64,000 nt of DNA, from the NCBI GenBank assembly GCA_021029095.1, contig JAJOHG010000004.1:930001-994000 (forward strand), read 5' to 3'. Under the pieces are notes generated by a model. That model was not told the DNA's origin. It did no database searches and saw only the letters and a list, made by a program, of their open reading frames with translations. This document shows, piece by piece, positions 23,085-36,310 of this stretch. Position 1 is the first letter of the stretch. Every line of letters begins with the position of its first letter. Position numbers and translations under genes: made by a program. Source of the stretch: Phellopilus nigrolimitatus (lineage: Eukaryota > Basidiomycota > Agaricomycetes > Hymenochaetales > Hymenochaetaceae).

Positions 23085-25355
23085 TCAGTCGCGGTAAAAT
23101 TCCTCTCGCAAGTGCCAAACGAAGTCGGAGGGTGCGCGCACCTCGTACTCCGCCTCCAGCTTCACCTCTTCTCCGGCTCCCACGTCCACCAACCACTCGT
23201 ATTTGCCATTTTTATCGCCCCCGCCTTGCGCCCAGCGCACTTTCACTGACGAGCTAGTGTTTGAGTTCGCTCTCGGGACGTCTACAAGCGCGTTCGGTGC
23301 CGCTTCGCCTAAGTTCGTCGGCTTCTTGATTAGGACCTTGATACCTGGTGCATTCTGCTGTTCCGCTTCGCTGGGGACAGGTGCCGCATCGCGTACGACG
23401 AGCCCTCGCACCGGGAATGAGTGCGTGTTTTGGACAGTCGCGCAGAGCTTGTAGGTTGCGCTTGTCGTCTGCGCTGCGAAAGCCGAGCCCGATTTTGCGA
23501 TAGTTCGCGGCAAACGCGTGCATTTGATGCGCAACGAAGGATCAGGTCCCAATGTGCATTTGAGAACTTCCTCGGGGTTAATATCCTGTGCAAATTTTCT
23601 AAAATTAACTTCCTGGAAATTCTTCGGATTATCTGTAGCACATGCTTACAAGAATAGACGTCTTGGACACTGGGCTGTTGTCCAAATAAACGCTTACAGG
23701 TCCAGGTAGCAGTCTGTATTCGCTGGTGTTCACCACCTCGCACTGTACGACCGATGTATGCAATCGATTACCTATGTCACGTTGAAAAAAGTTACTCACC
23801 TGTAAGAAAGCGATAGGCAACGATCTTGGAACCGCGATGTAGTTTATCGTCGCATCGAATGATAATATAGCAATGCCGACCTTGTGCGCCATAGGTTCAC
23901 TAGGGATTGTACAGTTACCCTCGATCCTAAACGAACTTGCGACAGCGCTCTCTGATACAACGGCCTTCGTCTCCGTCCACGTCCCGTCTTTTTCGTCGCC
24001 AGCATCGGTGGATTCAGGAGCCGCATTGGTCGCTCTTTTCTCGTCAAAATTTTCGATAGAAGTCCAACTGTCAGTAACATCGACAGGCTGACCGACGTCG
24101 GGAGGGGGCACACGAGGGACTCCGTGGGCCGATGTGCGAGATTCCTGGGAGCCGAATGCGCCACTCGCCTGCGGGACAGGCTGCGCGGGAGTAAGCTGTC
24201 CCGACTGGCCAAACATCGTCCCTGCTGGCGTGCTGCTGTGGCCAAAGGCTGATTGTGCAGGCGCATTCCCCTGAGATACGGCGTTTCCAAACAAGCCTGG
24301 CTTTGGCACCTGCTGCTGCTGTCCGTATCCAAACGACCCAACGACCCAAACTTCGGCGCACTTGCCCGGGCTACACTGTTAGCGCCAACGGAGGTCATTC
24401 CTGGAAAAATACGCATGGTGCGCAGGCTGGGAATGGAAGCCCAGGTGGTGCCAGGTGTTGCAGTGCTGACAGAGATGACGGTATCGCGCCAATCCTCGCC
24501 GGTGCTTTGCTGGATCGCGGCACGGTAGTGCAGGGAGACGGTACGCGTAGGGCGGCCATTCTCGGTCGTAGCACGTAAATCGTAAGACGGGGACCAGGAT
24601 GCGTTGCTCACCACTACAGACAATGAGAAGGCTTCTTTAGTATACTAAAATATATTGGCATTGAAAGCAGCTTACTGTAAGTGAGGGTAATATCGACCTT
24701 CCCTGCATGTTTCGCCATAATCACAGCCGTGACACGACCATGCGTCGGTGCTCGTTTGCGTTCCTTCTCTAACCTTCTTTTCTCCTGTACAATATCTTCC
24801 TCGACTTCGGCGAGCTGTGCATCGAGTTCTTCTGCCTTCTTGAGCGTCCTTGAGCCGCGATGTGCGAGAGAATCGATGAAATCCTCAACGACATCTGCCG
24901 GATTGTTCTCAGCACTCATTGTGCGACCATACTTCACTAGGATGTCTCCAGCGTGGTATAGCAAGGTCCTTTCCCCCTACGATAGGAAACCAATGTATTA
25001 GCTGTAAACTTCGATATTTTGAATACAAATATCGAATTGCTCGAACCTGAAGGACGCCGCGTCGGCGCTCAAGTTCTCGGAGTTTGGAGCCTTGGATATA
25101 GCTTTCGTGAACGTCACGGTCGTCGGAGATAGTGCAGACCACATCGAAAAGGACGGCATCGCTTAGGCCAGTGACGCGCGCCGACTCAACGTCGATGCAG
25201 GATGGGAGACTGGTTATTGAGAGTTCATTTTGGCCCTCAACCAGGTCGACTGCAAAAACGCGCACAACCTCTGCCTTCCGCGAACTGAAAAGCGTTACGG
25301 CCTTGATGGGGTGTTCAGACGCAACGAACGAGATTGATGGCGCCATGGCAGTCAA
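23085..25355 (-). CDS. DUF4140/DUF4139 (mucoidy inhibitor A-type) protein
   Basis: Starts MTAMAPSISFVASEHPIKAV. The N-terminal part (IKAVTLFSSRKAEVVRVFAV, LSITSLPSCIDVESARVTG) matches the DUF4140 pattern. A coiled coil follows (KKAEELDAQLAEVEEDIVQE), then the DUF4139 beta domain (SNASWSPSYDLRAT, LHYRAAIQQSTGEDW). A Gly/Gln/Pro-rich insert comes next, and the domain closes with IPSLPIAFLQ-like, RIKCTRLPRTIAKSGS and the C-terminal EYEVRAPSDFVWHLREEFYR. About five short introns are present. The frame shifts by one base near 24,330-24,350, within a repetitive FGSLG/FGYGQQQQ segment; no in-phase intron explains it, so an indel (real or sequencing) is likely. The biochemical role of MuiA-type proteins is unknown. 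Confidence 0.82.
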
Positions 25356-25502
25356 TGGTAAGTACGAGCAGAATGGGCATTTGCAGTCAGTTACATTAAT
25401 TATACTTAACGCCTTTTAAACGCGCTATTATTTGGTGCGTAGTCGCATTTAGTCGAAACCATCATATCATCATGATCAAGATGCGCCCAGGCCGATAGAG
25501 CT

Positions 25503-26132
25503 TTGCAGCCGACACGCACTAATAGATCGCAAACGAGAACGAGACTAGAGGACGAGGTTTACGACATCCTTGTTTTTCTAACAAGTCACCAGAATGAATG
25601 CATGGACAAGGACAGTTTAGAAGCTCTGTCTGATTTCGGTGAAAAACTGGCGTGGGAGCATATCATTTCTAATCACACTCATTATGGCAGTATTCTCAGG
25701 CCAATGTCTTACATAATAGCATCAACTGCTTTGCTGGAACCTTACTCGGAGCTTGTTACTCTCAGGCTGCTTTGATTTTGAAAACGGTTCGGAGCAGAAA
25801 GCAAATTGGAACCATCTGCTGAGCTTCAACGCCCTTTCGTACATGCCGCATTCAGGGAGTCGGACTTCCACGTCGATTCCGAGTACGACGTCAGTAGCTC
25901 AACATCCCCAAACAAGCAACGGCGCGGCGAGTCCTTATCTTTACCCGCATGCAACAAACATGAACATCGTGGCGCTCTTGCGTGGCTGGAATTTCAATGT
26001 GAAGCTCAAACACCCGCAAAAAAGAAAAGAAAAGAAGAAGAAGGCTTCCGCCGGCGAACCTTGGCTCTCGACCCTCTAATAATGTACAAGTGGAACTTCA
26101 TTTTGTCCATATGGTTCTTTTTTTTGAAGTAA
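25503..26132 (+). CDS. Hypothetical small gene, weak
   Basis: An open frame from about 25503 (YDILVFLTSHQNECMDKDSL) is followed, after a possible intron near 25,750-25,805, by another (ELQRPFVHAAFRESDFHVDS) ending in a Lys-rich tail at about 26,080-26,130. Composition looks protein-like at the start and poor at the end. No domain recognised. It could be a short lineage-specific gene or a decayed one. Confidence 0.25.
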
Positions 26133-27650
26133 ACTCGTCTTCCCAAGCTATGGCATAGAACTGTTCGTGGCTGGAAAAAAAAAGTCATGCTTATGGCTAC
26201 GATCACTCGCAACGGGGTGAAAGAGACACATCGTCCTCCAACTTCTGGTTTAATCTTGTCGAGCGGGTTCTAAACCTTCATTCAGCGAAGAAGGGTTAGG
26301 CGCCCTTGCGCCATTAAGATGGAGTCAAGGAACTGAGTATTTGGAGCATCACTTGTACTCCTGACCGCAGCTCACATCTGGCGAACTGGCCTCGTCGACT
26401 TCTAGCATTTCCCGACCGTCTTTCATCAGTGAAATGGACACGAGGATCATCCGATGAATTGTTCTTCTGGTACTTGCCACTAGCCCATGCTATGTCGGTC
26501 TAAGAGCGGCTTTTATGGGAGGTTTGTTTCTGACGATAACTGCAACTTTACGATCTTGTGTCCTCTCAACTGACCGCTCGGGTTACGGGTGTACAGACCT
26601 CTGTCATAAATTCTCACCAAATATGAAGTATATCTTCCGCGCTTTCACTCATCTTCGCACCCTGCGTTTTGACGCAAACTTTTTTTCTGACGAGGAGATA
26701 TGATTTCTGCAGTAAAGCTGGGTGTAGATCCGTGACTGCAGGTGTGTTCAATCGATGTATTGTTTTCTATGTCACTGCGGAAGGCCGCACGGCATCTCTA
26801 ATTTTAGTGAAAAGCTGATCTTTTTCGCAATAGGTTACCGTTGGCAGCACGATTGGCGCGATTGGAACTCATCTCGCAAATGAACAACACCAGACCAGCT
26901 GTAAGCCTCCCTTTCTTGTCGATATGAAGAACGAACTTGAGTTGATCAGGACAGCAAACCTAGGAATGGGCCATAGGGATACGGACTGTCCAAAGTGTTC
27001 GATGCCGAATGTCAAATCCACATCTTCAAGGTCTTAGTATTGACATTCTGATGTGAACGGATTTCTGCCGAGACCAAATATTGACATTGAAATTCCAGTT
27101 TGATTTTCAGGGGTTCACATAACGTGGAATGTTTACGTCCGTATCTCATCTCAGGGGAACACGGGGAAGTAACTTTACTCGTTACTCGATAGCCTTTGCT
27201 ATAGATTTGGATGACTAGCTTCTATACTCGGTGCTACCTAGTGACTGTTTGGTCTTGCTGTCTTCTGTCGCAAACTTGGGTGCTGAACATGAGGCACGCT
27301 ACCGGAACTTCTACCTCGTTTCAACCAGGAAGAAATCAGGCATAGAGTCTGTTGATCCTCTGTATCTTTCATTGGATATCTATTGTTAGCCTCTGTCTCT
27401 GTCGGCTTATGGGTTACTGGAACTTGCTCGCACACTCTGGATGAAATTTGATCATGCGGCTGAAGGTTAAAGATGCTCGCGACTAAGTCCAACGGTATCT
27501 CGCTCGACGAGCATGGTCAATCGATGATGCATTTTGACTGGAAATGACTTACGTGCTCAGGCTTGAATAAGCAATGAAAACATACTTAAAGCGATGTCTA
27601 CTCGACTCAGGACACCAATTATTCCTTCTCCTTCAACTCCTTCAGTCATC
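26133..27650. other. Intergenic region with possible F-box/LRR remnant
   Basis: About 1.5 kb. At 26,374-26,494 the plus strand reads SSHLANWPRRLLAFPDRLSS to a stop, and at 26,620-26,700 FRAFTHLRTLRFDANFF to a stop, reminiscent of fungal F-box/LRR proteins but broken and short. I treat it as a possible gene relic. The last few hundred bases are the presumptive promoter of the oxalate decarboxylase gene. Confidence 0.3.
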
Positions 27651-29898
27651 ATGTTCAATGCTCATTTTCTGTTATGTCTCGTCCTTGCATCGGCGGCGGT
27701 GGCTGCGCCTGCTGCAATGAGCGCCTCCTCGTTTGCCGTCTCTGCGTCAAGCTCTTCCAGCGCCTCTTCTGTCCTTTCTGCTCTGTCAGAAGCCCAGACT
27801 GTCGTACCTGCAAGCGACGAACCTAACGATCCCGTATGGTCTCAGAACACAAATGAAACAATCGCAGTCGTCAACGGACAGCTTGGCGCGGCTGCCATTT
27901 CGCCAGACGATATGATGCTCGACCGACAAAATCCAGACATGCTCGCTCCTCCCACGACAGACTCTGGTAGCGTGTAAGTTTCCACTCTCTACGTCCTCAA
28001 ATAAGCTGCAGAGTTAAGCACATTTGTATATTTGTAGAGGAAATGCGAAGTGGCCTTTCGCGTTGAGCCACAACAGACTCCAGACGGGTGGCTGGGCTCG
28101 TCAGCAGAACGGTAAGCAAAACCAAAGATTGTTATGAAGATTTTCCGCTGATTTAAACGTGCGGTATCATGTTAGTTGATGTGATGCCCTTGGCTACGAA
28201 CATGTCTGTGGAAATCTTACTCTATCATACTGATGTCATTACTTAAACACATGTGGTTTTAGGGCGTCAGTGAATATGCGCCTAGAAGCGGGAGCGGTCC
28301 GGTAAACCCACGAAATTGAATGTGTTTTACTCTTATTGACTGTATATTCTAGTGAGCTCCACTGGCATAGTACTGCAGAAGTAAGTTATTTTTATCTATC
28401 TTTACATAACGGTTCCTAAGGAGAGTTTGAATGGAATTGTTTTGCAGTGGGCAATCGTTTTGAAGGTCAGTTCTATATTAAACTTGCGTGTGCATTATTC
28501 TTAGACTTGAGTGCATGTTAAAAGGGCAGCACGGTCGTCACTTCCGTGAACACCGATGGGCAGGTGTTTGCTGATACGGTGGTAAGCCGGTCAAATCTTA
28601 ACCTTGCGACGTCTTTAAGGGGAAATTATGTTAGAACGAAGGCGATCTGTGGTACTTCCCTCCAGGCATCCCTCATTCCCTTCAGGCAACAGACGCTGAC
28701 CCTGCCGGAACGGAGTTCCTTTTGGTGAGTCGCTCCCCAAATGAAGTTCCATCTTAGTTAATTGATCCTTGATGAAAAAGGTTTTTGACAATGGTGACTT
28801 CAGTGAAGATTCTACCTTCCAGCTTACAGACTGGACGGCGCACATACCGAAGGAGGTTCTTGCGAAGAACTTTCAGGTTGGTATGTCCGCTTTTGACCAC
28901 ATTCCGTCAAGGGAGCTTTACATCTTCCCTGCTGGTAAGGTTCATCTCTTTGGCAAATTTGCAAATTTGCAAACCTTTTCTATTATTTGTGAAGCACCTC
29001 CTCCGGAGAACGAGAAAGCACCGTCGAGCCCTACGGGGGAAGTTCCAAACCCTTTCACGTATAAGCTTTCGCAAGTGCCAGCTACTCCTCTATCAGGCGG
29101 TTCGATCAAGGTCTTCGACCCCAGCGTATTCAAGATCGCTAATACGATCGTTGGTGCTCTGGTCACAGTGGAACCCGGAGCAATGAGGTACGTCGTGGTT
29201 GCTCTCAGGATACTGAGACTTCGTGATCGACCTCCCGTCTCGATTATAGGGAGCTCCACGTTAGTGTTTCCAAGAGCGTATATCAATTATTTTATGCTGA
29301 ATTGTTTATAGTGGCACCCGACTCAACCCGAGTGGGACTACTTTCTGTATGTTGGTTTTAGATACTCACGGATTCAAATTCACTTACCATGCTATTTCAG
29401 ATCTGGCGAAGCTCGCATGACTCTTTTCGCGTCATCTGCCAATTCAAGGACTTTTGACTATCGCGTATGTCGTTTTCGTCTATTTGCTAAATAATTGACA
29501 CCAACAAGTTGATTCTCGATACGCTAGGTCGGAGATATTGGTTTGTCCGTCTTTTTTATTCAATATGCAGTTTCTGACTTGCGTTTGACTGTTTCTTCCC
29601 ACAAGCCTACGTACCGCCTACATTCGGACACTACATTGAGAATACAGGCAATACCACCTTGCAGTTTTTGGAACTCTTCAATTCAGGTATAACGCATCTC
29701 TTGCTTCTCCCTCTTCCGGCCTCACAATCTAATTAAATGTTTCAAATTCTCGCAAAAGATGTGGTCGAGGACATCAGCATGCAGCAATGGTTGGCGCTCA
29801 CGCCCCCTAACCTCGTCAAGGAACACCTCGGTGTTGACGACTCGTTTATCGCCCATTTAAACAAAACAAAGCAGATTGTAGTTGGTCCATCGCACTAG
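27651..29898 (+). CDS. Secreted bicupin oxalate decarboxylase
   Basis: Converts oxalate to formate and CO2 with manganese, outside the cell; mushrooms use it to control the oxalate they secrete during wood decay. Signal peptide: MFNAHFLLCLVLASAAVAAP. Cupin 1 carries ELHWHSTAEW and WYFPPGIPHSLQ, giving the His-His-Glu-His metal set. Cupin 2 carries RELHWHPTQPEWDYFLSGEA and VPPTFGHYIEN, the second full set. Between them is FSEDSTFQLTDW: the SExST lid with its Glu, which in bacterial OxdC marks decarboxylase rather than oxidase activity. The gene is cut by more than ten small introns, one separating the codons of the first metal motif. All key residues are present, so it looks functional. Confidence 0.92.
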
Positions 29899-30477
29899 AC
29901 GCATGCAACGCTTCGCGTGTCAAATGCATGGTGATCGGCTAGGCTATGTTGAAGAACCCAAATATACTATCTTTCTTAGACTTGAATTATGAGCGAGAGT
30001 GGAATAATCTAGCACTTGTACTTGTGACTGCTTCCTAAGACAACACGTTTCTTCATTCTCGGTGAAACGCCTTCCCCTTATGACAACTTTCAAACCAATT
30101 GCGGCGAAGCGAAACAGAGTTCAAGTGCGGTCCCGACGCGAAAGACGACTGACTCAGAATTTGATTCATCAAAGCAGAGCGTATTTCACAAAAGCACTAA
30201 TAAAATAAACGGTAACTCGAACCTATCGTTGGATAATAGTCAGTGTCAGATTTGTTTGAACACAGGAGCTCCGCAAATTTGATACTTGTCCGTGGAGGCT
30301 CAAGCAGTGATCTTACAGTGATCAAAAAAGGAAAAAGAAGTTCGAGATTTGCGGTGAAGCGGGTGCTTATGTCATTCGAAGACATCAATATGTATTTAGT
30401 CGCGCAGCGCGCTCGACGCAACCGAATGAATCTCCTTTGATCTTGACTCGTCCTCACCGTCACCAACGACATGCGCA
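29899..30477. other. Intergenic region between oxalate decarboxylase and OMA1 genes
   Basis: About 580 bp; 3' flank of the decarboxylase gene and promoter of the OMA1-type gene. No gene was recognised on either strand. Confidence 0.45.
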
Positions 30478-32407
30478 ATGTTTCGAACGACGTCGACGAC
30501 TGCGTCGCGCACACTTACTGCTTTGAAACAAACTATAAACAGGCGGCCTTTCTCTCGCTGGACACCGCAAGTGCCGCAACAGTCTGCTGCGACACGCAAC
30601 CCTAAGCGGACAAATTATATGCAACATGCGCAGTTCCACACAACACCCCCACGTCAACATCAGTTAGTGGCTGCTTTGCTGGCCGGCCTTTTGAAGGTGC
30701 GCTTTCTCACCTTACTCTCAGATATATGGTCGATTGAAAGGTATCGACAATGGTAGGCGTCGGGCTCTATCGAGTTCGCGCGTATGACGACCAGGATCGC
30801 TCTCACCTTCGTTCCCTTCGTTATGGTCAAAAACCACTTGACACGAAAGTACATGAGGCACATTATCAAGGACACACCAGAGATGAAAGATCGCAGAATC
30901 GTACTTCAAAAGAAATTGAGGCAGCGCACCATCTTCTACCGCGCGCTCATCGCTGTCCCCATCGTCATCGTTGGCCTCACGTTTATCGCAAGCTTAGAAA
31001 GAACACCGTTATCTGGGCGGTGGAGGGTCATTTTATTATCTCCTGAAGAGGAAGACGCCATCTCAGATCAACTCAAGGGATCAGGCTGGTACCGCGCCGT
31101 CCACGATATTATATCTCAGGATGGCGCGCCCGACATAATACCGCCCTCCGACTGGCGTTATCAGTGGGTCCAGGATGTTCTCCGATACCTGGAGAGTGTT
31201 ATACCGATTCTCGCACACGAAAAGGGTGCCGACCTGCCATGGCTTGAGTGCGGACCGGACGACATTCCGCTGCCGCCCCCAGCAAAATATCCCCTTAAAC
31301 CGCGCCCCTCCGCCAAGGAGTATCTGCGTTGGTTCTGCGACTCGACTACTGGCACTTCCCAAGTCCCGCCTGAGGCTCCACACCTTATTCCTGGACCGCC
31401 GTACAACCTCGTGCTGGTCGATTACCCGGAGTGTGACAACGCGTTTTCGTTCGGGTTCGGACCCGATGGTGGAGGCGGCATTGTCGTCTATTCTGGTTTC
31501 CTTGATCGCATACTCGAAAAGAGTCTGAAGACTCCAGCAGACTGCCCATCGTCTGAGCCACCAAGCCCAGTCGTATCTTCCCTACCCTCGACTTCAAACT
31601 CAAGATCATTACTATCTGCTCTTCTCGGCTCGCTCCTTCCTTCAGCTTTTGCCGCTTCTTCTTCTACCCCGAATGCCTCGCGTGCCCCTCCGGCTTCCAC
31701 TCCGACACCCGAGCAAACCACCCAACTCGCAATTCTACTCGCACACGAACTCGCACACCTCGTTCTTTCTCACCATCTTGAGACGCTCTCCGCTGGAACA
31801 GTCGTCATCCCGGGTACGATGTCCATGGTGGCCGACCTCATTCGAGCGGTCGTCTTTCCTTTTACGATGATTTTTGGGCCGTTCGTCAACGACGCCGTCG
31901 CGAGCCTCGGCACTTATGGCTCAGGCGAGTTTGCAAAGCTGACAGTGAGTATAAACTGCGTCGGCATACATATTTGTGGCTCATATAAAAATGTTTTGGT
32001 TAAATTGATGTTAGGAGTCCTGCACGAGCATGGTCCAAGAATTCGAAGCGGACGCCGTCTCCGCGCGCATCCTCGCGCACGCCGGCTTTGACGCGCGTAA
32101 AACGGTCGACTTCTGGGAGCGTCGCCGCGCCGCGTCCGTCTCAGAGTGTTCACCACAGCGTGCCGCGGAGAACGCCGACTTCGAATACGACCCCGCCGCC
32201 GCCGTCCCGGGGGCGGTGCCGACACGCAGCCTGAGCTCGCGCCTCGCACGCAGGATTGTGGGCGTGACTCATCCCGTCCACGAGGCGCGTGTGCTCCGCC
32301 TGAAGAGCGAGCTGCAGCGCTGGCAGACGGAGCGCGCGAAGGTGCTGCGCAGGCTACGCAAGCAGGCGAGGCCAAAGCACTGGGGCTGGATGAGGTTTGA
32401 TGGCTGA
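30478..32407 (+). CDS. OMA1: OMA1-type mitochondrial inner-membrane metalloprotease (M48)
   Basis: Three exons, 30478-30696, 30757-31944 and 32015-32407, give 599 residues. The N-terminus is Arg/Ser/Thr-rich without acidic residues (MFRTTSTTASRTLTALKQTI), a mitochondrial targeting pattern. A membrane helix follows (YRALIAVPIVIVGLTFIA). The M48 site is AILLAHELAHLVLSHHLETL (HExxH), with the third zinc ligand in the conserved QEFEADAVSARILAHAGFD segment just after intron 2. OMA1 proteases act in inner-membrane quality control and stress response. A Ser/Pro-rich insert of about 60 residues (31,530-31,720) precedes the active site and is unusual in length. The C-terminus has typical HPVHEARVLRLKSEL. 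Confidence 0.88.
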
Positions 32408-32903
32408 AGGCCGGGCGCACGCTCTTTGCACTCACCTCACCTCATCTTGCTTGCTGAGGTGCAGCATTGTTGTTTATTTGATCCTTGTCGACGCCTATCC
32501 GAGGACTACGAAAAAGAAAACGCGACCCGTATCGAAGGATTTCCGGCATACAGGCGATATTATAGATCGTTCAACATGCCTAGGCCTGTCGCCCGTCAAG
32601 TTTGACACGACTCGCCTAGGGATGTGCCTCGCAGGAGCGCAGGATGATACTCAATGGAATTTATCTCAGGGATTGTTATGGGCGAGCAACCTTAACCTGT
32701 CCACATATAATACACTCACAACTCTCTCCTCATTCTGCTTCTCTCAGGGTTCTTGATTTCATCCATCAGAGGGGTCGTCAACCATGTCGTTTTCGAGTCT
32801 GCTTGTAAACTAACAACAGTTTCTGTATACTACTATACAACTCTATCAATTATAACTTTTCATTCCAAAGCTCAATATTCGTACAATCCATATGGTTTTG
32901 CGA
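32408..32903. other. Convergent intergenic region
   Basis: About 500 bp between the 3' ends of the OMA1-type and permease genes. Nothing beyond presumed terminator and UTR sequence is seen. Confidence 0.45.
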
Positions 32904-35226
32904 CTACAACAACCGCTCTTGCTCCGCATCTTGTTCCGACGCTGTCGCATGCGAAGGGTATTTGCGCACGAGGCGTGCGAGCCGCCCGCCTCCTGCGAGT
33001 TCTTCGACTTCCTCGACAATCTTGTATCCGCCGATGCGCGGTATGAGCACAATCCAGATGTAGTAGTACAATCCACATGCCTGAAAACGAATTCATGTGT
33101 TAGTTGGGACGAAAACAATGACGAGGGTAGGGCAGACGCACGAGGAGGATCGCAATGCCCACGACGCAATACCTAGCAAGTCAGAACAGAGTGTTTTTAG
33201 TGCTATAAGAATCGTTATACCCAGAAATTTAATTCAACTCACGTCGCATACCAGAAGGACACGTCTGCGTGGCCATTCTCGGGTGGTATCCTAATCGCGC
33301 GAACAGATACATTGAGAAATCCTAAGTCTAGCGAATAGGGACGGGCGTGCTTACCAGGGCATGATGATCAAGAAGGTGCAGCTCGCGAGTTTCATTGCGA
33401 GGAGGATGTTCGGTGCTTTGAACTTCCCGGGTGCGATCCCCGCTGCTGCGCGCCGCTTGCGGAGGATCCACACACCAAATACGGTTGCAGCAGCGAAGAA
33501 CTTATTTACGGACATCTCTTCAGTTTAATATGGACATCGGCGCAGATGGACACTAGCACATACCAGATTCGGATATGACGCGAGATCGAGAAGGAAGTTG
33601 AAGGCATCAGCGGCGGGGAGCGCAAGGATGACGAAGACAGTGAGTAGGTATTTCAGAGCCACTGGACCCAGGGGAGTGCCGAACGGTTTAGTGGATGCGA
33701 AGAATTCAGACCACGGAAGAAGGCCTTGGCGAGCAACTTCTCTGATGACGCGTGCCTGACCTACCGTCTGGAAATCATTGCTTTTAGCTGTACTCTGATA
33801 CGTGAAGGATAGGATAAAGTTCTTACGACGGCAATCTGGATGAGAATCAGAGGTCAAAACCAAACCCGAGAGTGCTTCAGCTTCATATGCTTACAATGTT
33901 CCCAAGGCAGCTAAAAACGACCATAACAGGGAGGATTTTTGCTGCCCATGACTCGCCGAACACCCGACTGAAGAAAAGCGCGCCGATAAGCTGGCCAGAG
34001 CGTTTGAAGTCCTCCTTCGGTATCGCGCCAATGTACGCGACATTCGTCAGCAGAAATAGGAACGCGACGAGGGCGATCGAAATACGCGCTGCATTGCGGA
34101 CGGTTCGTACGGGCTCGCGGCTCTTGACCTCGGCGAGCACGTTGAATGCGTTACCCCAGCCCACGAAGGCGAAATGGGTCTTCACAAAAGCTGTCGCGAT
34201 CGCGTTTCCGTTGAACGAGCTGCCTGCCCAAGGATCGGCGAAGTTTGCCAGAGGATCTTTGATGCGAGTGAGGCCGAGTAGTACCGCTATTCCAGTGGCG
34301 ACAACACTGAGAGGTGCCTTCGTAAGAATAAAAGTTGATTGCACGATAAAAAGAATTTGGTATACAATATCTGTGAAAGAACTTTAATTGAGGTAAAGGC
34401 GTTGACTACTCGTAAACTCCATTTGGTAGAGATTGCTACCACTGCAAAATAGATATTTATTAACTTCGATAGCTCCAAAAAGTATAAACAAATATGCACC
34501 AGTCACTGCAAGTGTCGCGACAGACAGAGCGAGTATCGTCTGCCTAAATGGACTGGCTGGGATGTCGAAAAGGGTCATGAAATACTGTGCGAAAACGATG
34601 GAGTTTGTCGCGCTAAAACTGTAAGGTATTGATAATTATATTTTGTAATGTAGCATATGAGCCAATACATACGATAACAGGACTGTCGTCACTGCAAACG
34701 ATACCGGAACAAGAAACCTAGGACGCGGATATGCTTGCTCCAGATATACGACTTCTGCGCCTGATCTGTTTGGAAACATGCTCGCGAGCTCGGTATACAC
34801 CGCCAGACCAGCTAGTGCATATCATAAGAGAGGGTAACTCATCAGCCAGGCAGCCAGAAGAACTAACCGGCAGCAAAGACAGGCGCAAGCAGCCAAGCCA
34901 GAAGGAAAAGGCCGGTGGATCCTACCGAGTTCAGGATTACGCCGGGAACAGAAAAGATTCCAGAGCCCAGCATTTGTCCGAGGTTCAACATGACACAAGA
35001 AAGTAAGGTGACTTCACGACCGAGCGGATTTATCTGTCAAGTTTTAATAAGTTCGAAGTAGTTGCTTTCGATTATAATTGTGTATTTCACACGACGGGAA
35101 ATAGGAGGCCTGGAAAAGACGCACCTTCTCGACCGGGGCACCCAGGAGTTCCTCATCCTCGTCTACGCTGGGCGACTGGCTGCGAAACTCCTCCATACTG
35201 TCTTCATCTACCGCCGTCACTGTCAT
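32904..35226 (-). CDS. Amino-acid permease, MUP1/LAT type (probable high-affinity methionine permease)
   Basis: Starts MTVTAVDEDSMEEFRSQSPS, an acidic cytosolic tail, then NPLGREVTLLSCVMLNLGQM and LGSGIFSVPGVILNSVGSTG, the signature first helix of APC-superfamily LAT/MUP1 transporters (GSGIFS). Further helices are spread over about ten exons: LFLLAWLLAP, VPVSFAVTTVLLS, LALSVATLAVTGAYLFILFG, APLSVVATGIAVLLGL, HFAFVGWGNAFNVLAEVKSR, ISIALVAFLFLLTNVAYIGA, ILPVMVVFSCLGNI, KYLLTVFVILALPAADAFNF and YCVVGIAILLVCGLYYYIWI. The C-terminus is hydrophilic and ends EQDAEQERLL. The segment GGWGNAFNVLAEVK-like is typical of fungal MUP1 relatives. Substrate is inferred from family, not shown. Confidence 0.85.
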
Positions 35227-36310
35227 TGTTGAAGTGGAAGAGAGACAGACGTGGTAGATAGAGGGAAAGGAGAGGTCTCTCAAGATAGTGAACCCGTTTG
35301 ATGGTTATAAAGACTCGTATACAATATGAGTGATCACCATGGTCGAGATCAGTCAGACGTCAGAACGAACGCCGACGCTGATAGACAACAGTGATACGGT
35401 GATAGCAATGAAGGTATATATAACGGGACTAAAGCTTTCGCCACCGTTTGCCCATATTGCGCCAACTTCAAGGTTTGTCATACTCATATGGTGGCGTCGA
35501 TCTTTCTCACGTGACTTTGGCGATAAGAATTAAGACTGTGGCTGGCTGACATTAGGAAATCTCTTACTTTTGGTGGGGAACTACAGCAATCGTTCAACAG
35601 TTCAACAGCTTGATTCCACGCACCATACCCATTATGAGCTGCATTTTTTAGCTCGTTACTTTAGGAATTCAAACGCCCTCTGTTCCTGAAGATGATGCAT
35701 TGCACCGCACTTCTGTGTTTGTCACGGTGAAACCAGATTCTATTGGGAATTTTCTCAGTGATATCTCTTCAGCGGCATGTCCATGCCAACAGTGGTAGAC
35801 TTAGAATGACCGCCGGGCGTACTGACGCTACGTTTCGAACTAGTGGGCCTTTTTGTGTCTCCAGAAAACGTCCGCTTGACACGGTGAACAAGGCTGTGAA
35901 CGCACGGGTCATGTGTAACCGGGTGAACACGTTTGCTATGCATGTCCTGCTGCTCTGTCGCTATAGCGTCGGGTGATCCTCTTCTCGCATAATCGAGTCC
36001 GCACGACAATTATAAGTCAAGCAGATGACGGAATTTGCGAGAGAAAATGTTGCCTCATGAAGCTCAAACGAAGATCACACCTTCACAAGAATTCATAGGT
36101 TGCACAAAGTGCCTAGAGCTGTTCAAAGCTTGCCGTAATGTCGTCATTGCAGAAGAACCAGTAGAAAAACAAGAATACGTGATACATGTGAAGTGGAGAA
36201 CAAAAACACGAAAAAGTGAAGGTGGTATCCAGCATCAAAATCCAAACCAAGACGAAAGAGAAAAAAAAGTCCCGAACCCGATTCTACTCTACGATACAAA
36301 AAAGGTCCTT
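35227..36310. other. Intergenic region between permease and Ala-rich secreted protein genes
   Basis: About 1.1 kb: promoter of the permease (minus strand) and 3' flank of the secreted protein gene. Several short open frames on both strands look non-coding. No repeat recognised. Confidence 0.45.
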
